Positions 6,510 to 10,619 of a stretch of 10,619 bases of DNA are shown one piece after another. Within the stretch, counting starts at the first letter, position 1, and every line of letters begins with the position of its first letter. The translations under genes and the position numbers were made by a program. The notes beneath the pieces are model-generated. The model saw nothing but the letters and a program-made list of their open reading frames with translations. It made no database searches and was not told the DNA's origin. Source of the stretch: Gemmatimonadaceae bacterium (GTDB lineage: Bacteria > Gemmatimonadota > Gemmatimonadetes > Gemmatimonadales > Gemmatimonadaceae); assembly GCA_025451425.1 (NCBI GenBank), contig JANWKK010000135.1, positions 1 to 10,619 of the forward strand, given 5' to 3'.

Positions 6510-7862
6510 GTGCAGGCTTCGTCCAAAAGCTCTAAAAGCGCCGCGTCAGGCGCTCGCTCCACGATTCGTCCAGCGACCGGCAAGCTCGGCATCCTAACGC
6601 CCGGACTCGGCGCGGTGGCCACGACGTTCATGGCTGGCGTCGAGAGCATTCGTCGCGGACTATCCAAGCCGATTGGCTCACTGACGCAGATGGCGACGAT
6701 TCGCCTAGGCAAGCGAACCGAGAAACGCGCTCCGCTGATCAAAGAACTCGTTCCGCTCGCCGAGCTGGACGATCTCGTGTTCGGCGCCTGGGATCCGATT
6801 GCCGATGACGCCCTGACGGCCGCGTGCAAGGCCGGCGTACTCGAGCAGCGTCACATCGAGCCGCTCTCCGATTTCCTGCGCGAGATCAAGCCGATGCCGG
6901 CTGTGTTCGACAATCGTTATGTGACGCGCATTCACGGCGAGAATGTGAAGCGGGGTAAGACGAAGCGGGATCTGGCTGAGCAGCTCCGCCAGGACATTCG
7001 AGACTTCAAAACGAAGAACCGTCTCGATCGCGTCGTCGCCGTGTGGTGCGCGTCGACGGAGACCTACATCAAGTCGGGACCACAGCACGCAACGATCGAG
7101 CAATTCGAGAAGGCGATGGAGCGAAACGACGACGCGATTGCGCCGTCGATGCTCTACGCGTGGGCATGCATCATGGAGGGCGTGCCGTACGCGAATGGCG
7201 CACCGAATCTGGCCGTCGATACGCCAGCACTCATGCAGCTCGCCATCGATCGCGGGGTCCCGATCTCCGGAAAGGATTTCAAGACGGGGCAGACCTGGAT
7301 GAAGACGGTGATTGCACCCGGTCTGAAAGCGCGAATGCTCGGCCTCGCCGGATGGTACTCGACCAATATCCTCGGCAATCGCGATGGCGAGGTGCTCGAC
7401 GACCCCGCCTCGTTCAAGACGAAGGAAGAGTCCAAGCTGAGTGTGCTGCACACGGTGTTACAGCCCGAGATTTACCCCGATCTCTACAAGAATTTCTCGC
7501 ACGTGGTTCGCATCAACTACTACCCGCCGCGGGGCGACAACAAGGAAGGCTGGGACAACATCGACATCTTCGGGTGGATGGGGTACCCGATGCAGATCAA
7601 AGTCAACTTCCTGTGCCGCGATTCTATCCTGGCCGCTCCAATCGTTCTCGACCTCGCGCTATTCTCGGATTTCGCCCAGCGCGCCGGGCTGAAGGGGATT
7701 CAGGAATGGTTAAGCTTCTATTACAAAAGCCCAATGGCCGCTCCCGCGCTGCAACCAGAACACGATCTTTTCATTCAGCAGACGAAGCTGAAGAACACCC
7801 TGCGGCACCTCATGGGTGAGGAACAGATCACGCATCTGGGACTGGAGTACTACCAGTCGTAG
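6510..7862 (+). CDS. ino1: myo-Inositol-1-phosphate synthase (INO1/MIPS)
   Basis: This NAD-dependent cytoplasmic enzyme isomerises glucose 6-phosphate to 1L-myo-inositol 1-phosphate by oxidation, aldol cyclisation and reduction. All 450 residues fit the family. GILTPGLGAVATTFMAGVE (27-45) is the Rossmann NAD loop. WCASTE (179-184), SGKDFKTGQTWMK (253-265), LGNRDGEVLDDPASFKTKEE (288-307) and DSILAAPIVLDLALFSDFAQ (371-390) match the conserved blocks of yeast Ino1, including the lysine-bearing FKTKEESK region of the active site. It starts with GTG, 4 bases after the CDP-alcohol transferase stop; the first ~24 residues are a Ser/Ala-rich extension before the fold. Together the two genes form a route to an inositol phospholipid. 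TAG (7860-7862) is its genuine stop, since the next gene's ribosome site follows at once. Confidence 0.96.
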   Translation: MQASSKSSKSAASGARSTIRPATGKLGILTPGLGAVATTFMAGVESIRRGLSKPIGSLTQMATIRLGKRTEKRAPLIKELVPLAELDDLVFGAWDPIADDALTAACKAGVLEQRHIEPLSDFLREIKPMPAVFDNRYVTRIHGENVKRGKTKRDLAEQLRQDIRDFKTKNRLDRVVAVWCASTETYIKSGPQHATIEQFEKAMERNDDAIAPSMLYAWACIMEGVPYANGAPNLAVDTPALMQLAIDRGVPISGKDFKTGQTWMKTVIAPGLKARMLGLAGWYSTNILGNRDGEVLDDPASFKTKEESKLSVLHTVLQPEIYPDLYKNFSHVVRINYYPPRGDNKEGWDNIDIFGWMGYPMQIKVNFLCRDSILAAPIVLDLALFSDFAQRAGLKGIQEWLSFYYKSPMAAPALQPEHDLFIQQTKLKNTLRHLMGEEQITHLGLEYYQS

Positions 7863-7878
7863 AAAAGGGAGAAATGCC

Positions 7879-8337
7879 ATGGGCACGACTCGGCGAAGCT
7901 GGCTGCGCGCGACCGGGATCACCGCCGCTATCGTCGCGGCATGTGTCGTCGCGAGTGGTTGCGGTCGATCGGAAGCGAAGCAGCGTGAGATGTACTACAT
8001 CACGAAGGACTATTCTCTCACGATCACGCCATCCGAAGCGCCACCGCACGCGCGCGAGGACATCGTTTACAAGATCTTCATTCGCGATCGCGACACGCGC
8101 GAACCAATCCAGAATGGCGAAGGCCAGATCTACTCCAACAATCGCGAGGGTGCGCGGACGTGGGATGGCTTCACGTACGGGCCTGAGGTCGGCACGTATT
8201 ACGGGAAGCTGAACTACGTGACGTCCGGCTTGTGGGCGGTTGGGCTCCGCTTCCGCCGCGACTCGCTACATCCACTCGAGAAAATCGAGTGGATGCAGGA
8301 TGTGTTGAACGAGCGACCTGAATCGGCGTCGAAGTAA
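7879..8337 (+). CDS. Small lipoprotein with FixH/YtkA-like beta-sandwich features
   Basis: This 152-residue protein starts at the ATG with Shine-Dalgarno GGGAG (7867-7871), 7 bases upstream; longer in-frame starts lie inside the synthase gene. The N-terminus has TRRSWLR (4-10), a hydrophobic stretch, and Cys28 in VASGC, so it is a predicted lipoprotein. The RR-x-W-L pattern resembles a twin-arginine signal, which would allow export of a folded protein. The mature part reads as one beta-rich domain: KDYSLTITPSEAPP, DIVYKIFIRDRDTREPI, then GTYYGKLNYVTSGLWAVGLR. The order 'Pro-bearing first strand, D-x-T-x-x-P-I turn, aromatic G-x-W strand' is reminiscent of FixH/YtkA-like domains, but this is a weak resemblance. 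It is 16 bases after the inositol-phosphate synthase gene and thus likely cotranscribed. A role in the cell envelope, perhaps tied to the inositol lipid, is inference. Confidence 0.82.
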   Translation: MGTTRRSWLRATGITAAIVAACVVASGCGRSEAKQREMYYITKDYSLTITPSEAPPHAREDIVYKIFIRDRDTREPIQNGEGQIYSNNREGARTWDGFTYGPEVGTYYGKLNYVTSGLWAVGLRFRRDSLHPLEKIEWMQDVLNERPESASK

Positions 8338-8364
8338 GCGCCACTCGAGCCTAACGACAACCTG

Positions 8365-8658
8365 ATGCGGCATTTCTATCGCAGTCATCGACCGCCGGCG
8401 GAGGTGCTGGCCGCCGCCGATACGTTTTTCCCGGGTCTCGGTCTCGCGCAGACAGCGACCGCGCCTCGCTCACGCACCTTCTCTGGCGCGCTCGGCGTCG
8501 CGCGCTTGACAGTGCGCGCCGAGGGCGGGCACTACACGTTCGTCGAAGTCGAGACGGACCAGATGGGGGAAAGCCGGATGGATCGCAACGTCAAGAAGTT
8601 CTTCGTGTCGCTGCATCGTTCGGAAGATCCGAGTCACACGCTGGAAGCGTCGTACTGA
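8365..8658 (+). CDS. Conserved-looking 97-residue hypothetical protein
   Basis: I do not recognise this protein. It has no signal peptide, membrane segment or cysteine. The first 40 residues include MRHFYRSHRPPAEVLAAADT; the second half, VARLTVRAEGGHYTFVEVET followed by DQMGESRMDRNVKKFFVSL, looks like a compact alpha/beta domain with alternating strand and charged helix. That is more protein-like than shadow frames here. The TGA stop overlaps the ATG of the E1alpha gene by one base (TGATG), indicating translational coupling, which supports a real gene tied to the dehydrogenase. The ATG at 8365 lacks a clear Shine-Dalgarno, so a different start cannot be ruled out. A heptamer CCTAACG lies just upstream at 8350-8356. 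Confidence 0.6.
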   Translation: MRHFYRSHRPPAEVLAAADTFFPGLGLAQTATAPRSRTFSGALGVARLTVRAEGGHYTFVEVETDQMGESRMDRNVKKFFVSLHRSEDPSHTLEASY

Positions 8659-9833
8659 TGGCGACTCGCGTCCCCACGGGCGGTAAGCGAGCGGCACGGA
8701 ACGGTAAGCGGCCCGAGACGACGTATCCGGCAGGCCTCACGCGCGCGCAGGTGCTCGAGCTGTACTACTGGATGCGCCTCACGCGCACGCTCGAGGAACG
8801 GCTCGTCGCACTGTACCGACAGACGAAGGTCGTCGGCGGACTCTTTCGCTCGTTAGGCCAGGAAGCGGATGCGGTGGGAAGCGCGTTCGCGTTGCGCCCG
8901 GAGGACGTGCTCTCGCCGCTGATCCGCAACCTCGGCTCCATGCTGGTGAAGGGCGCCACCCCCGTCGAGATTCTGCGCCAGTACATGGCGAAGGGCGAGT
9001 CGCCGACGCGTGGACGCGAGCTCAACATCCACTTCGGCGACACCGCGCGCGGGTTTATCGGGCAGATCTCACCGCTGGGTGACATGGTACCGGTGATGGC
9101 CGGCGTGACGCTGAGCTTCAAGATGCGCGGCGAAAAGCGCGTCGGGCTCGTGTATGTCGGCGATGGCGCGACGTCCACCGGTGCGTTTCATGAGGGAATC
9201 AACTTTGCCGCGGTGCAGCATTGCCCGCTCGTCATCGTCGTCGAAAATAACGGTTATGCCTACTCCACACCGACGAGCAAGCAAACACTTGCCAGGCAGT
9301 TCGTCGACAAAGCCGTTGGATACGGCATTCCCGGTGAGCAGGCAGACGGCAACGATGTCATCGCGACATATGAAGTTACTAAACGCGCGGTCGACCGGGC
9401 GCGGCGAGGCGAGGGCGTGGCGCTCGTCGAACTGATCACGTATCGGCGAAAGGGACACGCCGAACATGACAACCAGTCGTATGTTCCCGCGGGGGAGATC
9501 GACCGGTGGGCTCTGGAAAACGATCCGATCGATCGCTACATCGCGCGGCTTCGCGGTGAATTCGGATTCTCTGACGACGAGCTTCGCGCCGTCGACGAGC
9601 GCATCCGGCGCGAGATCGACGATGCCACAGATGTCGCCGAGCGGTCGGCGCCACCCGAGCCGCTCGACGCGCTCGTTGGCGTGTACGCGTCGCCTCCGCA
9701 AGCGTCACCGCTCTGGTTTCGTAGCGGCAAGCAAGCGGCGGTCGAGTCGAGTGAGCGCGCGGAAGGCTGGGGCACCTATCCGGCGTCTAATGGGGGCACG
9801 AGCGCCGGCCAGACGGCGCGCGAGCACGATTGA
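8658..9833 (+). CDS. 2-Oxoacid dehydrogenase E1 component, alpha subunit (thiamine diphosphate dependent)
   Basis: E1alpha and E1beta form the heterotetramer that decarboxylates a 2-oxoacid (pyruvate or a branched-chain 2-oxoacid) and passes the acyl group to lipoyl-E2. The 391-residue protein has the thiamine-diphosphate motif GDG (168-170) with NN about 27 residues later (197-198), in VGDGATSTGAFHEGINFA and VVENNGYAYSTP. The substrate-side segments GRELNIHFGD (119-128) and IGQISPLGDMVPVMAGV (134-150) and the YRRKGHAEHDNQ loop (262-273) are also present. The N-terminal 20 residues are basic and probably disordered, and the C-terminal ~45 (after about 345) are a non-conserved tail. It overlaps its neighbours by one base on both sides (8658 and 9833), so production with the 97-residue protein and E1beta is probably coupled. 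I cannot tell pyruvate from branched-chain specificity by sequence alone; partner E2/E3 genes are not in the window. Confidence 0.93.
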   Translation: MATRVPTGGKRAARNGKRPETTYPAGLTRAQVLELYYWMRLTRTLEERLVALYRQTKVVGGLFRSLGQEADAVGSAFALRPEDVLSPLIRNLGSMLVKGATPVEILRQYMAKGESPTRGRELNIHFGDTARGFIGQISPLGDMVPVMAGVTLSFKMRGEKRVGLVYVGDGATSTGAFHEGINFAAVQHCPLVIVVENNGYAYSTPTSKQTLARQFVDKAVGYGIPGEQADGNDVIATYEVTKRAVDRARRGEGVALVELITYRRKGHAEHDNQSYVPAGEIDRWALENDPIDRYIARLRGEFGFSDDELRAVDERIRREIDDATDVAERSAPPEPLDALVGVYASPPQASPLWFRSGKQAAVESSERAEGWGTYPASNGGTSAGQTAREHD

Positions 9834-10619
9834 TGGCGGAAATCACGTATCTGGAAGCCATTCGTGAGGCGCTCTTCGAGGAGATGGAGCGCGACGAAGA
9901 CGTCTTTTGCCTCGGCGAGGACATCGCGGCATTTGGCGGCGCGTTCAAGGTCACGGAGGGACTGTCCCAGCGCTTTGGCGAGCAGCGAGTGATCGACACA
10001 CCGATCTCGGAGATCGGCATCGTGGGTGCCGCAGCGGGTGCGGCGCACATGGGTATGCGACCGGTGGTCGAGATGCAGTTCATCGATTTCATCGCCAATG
10101 CCTACGACATGCTCACCAACTACGTCGCGACGGCGCGCTATCGAGCGAATCTGCCCTGTCCGATGGTCGTGCGCGGTCCAAGCGGTGGCTACGTGCGCGG
10201 GGGGCCATTTCACTCGCAGAATCCCGAGGCCGGATTCATTCACACTCCTGGACTGAAAGTCGTGTATCCGTCGACCGCCGAAGACGCGAAGGGGCTGCTC
10301 AAATCGGCGATTCGCGACGACGATTGCGTGCTGTTCTTCGAGCACAAATATCTGTATCGCCGAATCAAGGGCACGATGCCGGCCGGCGATCACGTCGTGC
10401 CGATCGGGAAGGCGCGCCTCGCGCGCGAGGGGCGAGATCTTTCGATCATCACGTACGCCGCAACAGTCTGGAAGGCGCTCGAGGCAGCCCAGCAGCTGGA
10501 GAGGGAAGACGGGCTTTCAGTGGAAATCGTCGATCTTCGCTCACTCAGTCCGCTCGATGACGAAGCGATCGAGGCGTCGACGAAGAACACAAATCGTGTC
10601 CTCGTCGTGCACGAGGACA
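9833..10619 (+). CDS. 2-Oxoacid dehydrogenase E1 component, beta subunit, truncated by window end
   Basis: This is the partner of E1alpha; its ATG shares a base with the E1alpha stop (TGATG). At least 262 codons are open to the edge. The visible residues include the start MAEITYLEAIREALFEEMER, LGEDIAAFGGAF, then VTEGLSQRFGEQRVIDTPIS followed by EIGIVG, which is the transketolase-pyrimidine domain with the Glu that activates the thiamine ring. EMQFIDFIANAYDML, VRGPSGGYVRGGPFHSQNPE (the conserved G-P-x-H-S-Q segment) and the transketolase C-terminal region from LSIITYAATVW through VEIVDLRSLSPLD follow. The family is usually about 325-340 residues, so about 65-80 residues are missing on the right. 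Nothing in the visible part is broken. Confidence 0.95.
   Translation, partial: MAEITYLEAIREALFEEMERDEDVFCLGEDIAAFGGAFKVTEGLSQRFGEQRVIDTPISEIGIVGAAAGAAHMGMRPVVEMQFIDFIANAYDMLTNYVATARYRANLPCPMVVRGPSGGYVRGGPFHSQNPEAGFIHTPGLKVVYPSTAEDAKGLLKSAIRDDDCVLFFEHKYLYRRIKGTMPAGDHVVPIGKARLAREGRDLSIITYAATVWKALEAAQQLEREDGLSVEIVDLRSLSPLDDEAIEASTKNTNRVLVVHED

Noticed and set aside
3330..8857. TTA codons as a developmental bldA-type switch
   Set aside because: TTA codons are also found outside the TTAGG word (for example in the inositol-phosphate synthase and deaminase genes), and nothing indicates a Streptomyces-like host.
9069..10393. Minus-strand frames opposite E1alpha and E1beta (9069-9701, 9776-10393)
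   Set aside because: They are antisense to well-conserved E1 genes and have no recognisable domain.

Overview
The window is GC-rich bacterial DNA with two back-to-back gene blocks that diverge from a short non-coding region at about 5002-5229. The gene content and protein flavour suggest Gemmatimonadota or a related soil phylum: a large SSS symporter with an HYAVRPWPWI-type segment, a NagB/PIG-L fusion, an inositol-phosphate synthase plus CDP-alcohol transferase pair, and an E1alpha/E1beta operon. This taxonomic guess is inference. No rRNA, tRNA, transposase, CRISPR array or phage gene was seen.

Left block (minus strand, about 5001 down to 1). In transcription order it holds a secreted, probably lipid-anchored, serine beta-lactamase-fold hydrolase; a 631-residue sodium:solute symporter that overlaps it by 4 bases; an A-type Fe-S carrier (ErpA/IscA family); and a glucosamine-6-phosphate deaminase fused to a PIG-L/LmbE deacetylase, which runs off the left edge. 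Hydrolase, symporter and deaminase/deacetylase make sense together as uptake and catabolism of amino sugars or muropeptides; the Fe-S carrier is an odd guest. The main anomaly is a single in-frame amber codon (905-907) in the deaminase. It stands exactly where the family has its active-site glutamate in GHIGFNEPGS, and the frame is open on both sides.

Right block (plus strand, 5230 to the end). A small lipoprotein of unknown function is followed by a strong hairpin. Next comes a compact cluster: a CDP-alcohol phosphatidyltransferase resembling phosphatidylinositol-phosphate synthases, myo-inositol-1-phosphate synthase (GTG start), a small FixH/YtkA-like lipoprotein, an unrecognised 97-residue protein, and the E1alpha and E1beta subunits of a 2-oxoacid dehydrogenase (E1beta cut by the right edge). 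The first two form a two-step route from glucose 6-phosphate to an inositol-phosphate phospholipid headgroup. The last three genes are joined by 1-base TGATG overlaps.

There is no gene-free stretch over 300 bases. The two gaps over 200 bases (5002-5229 and 5572-5794) carry inverted repeats, which are described. At the DNA level, the heptamer CCTAACG occurs six times and often forces rare codons, which may mark a sequence element of this genome. No wholly new multi-gene system could be demonstrated; the best leads are the amber codon, the inositol-lipid pair with its companion lipoprotein, and the heptamer.
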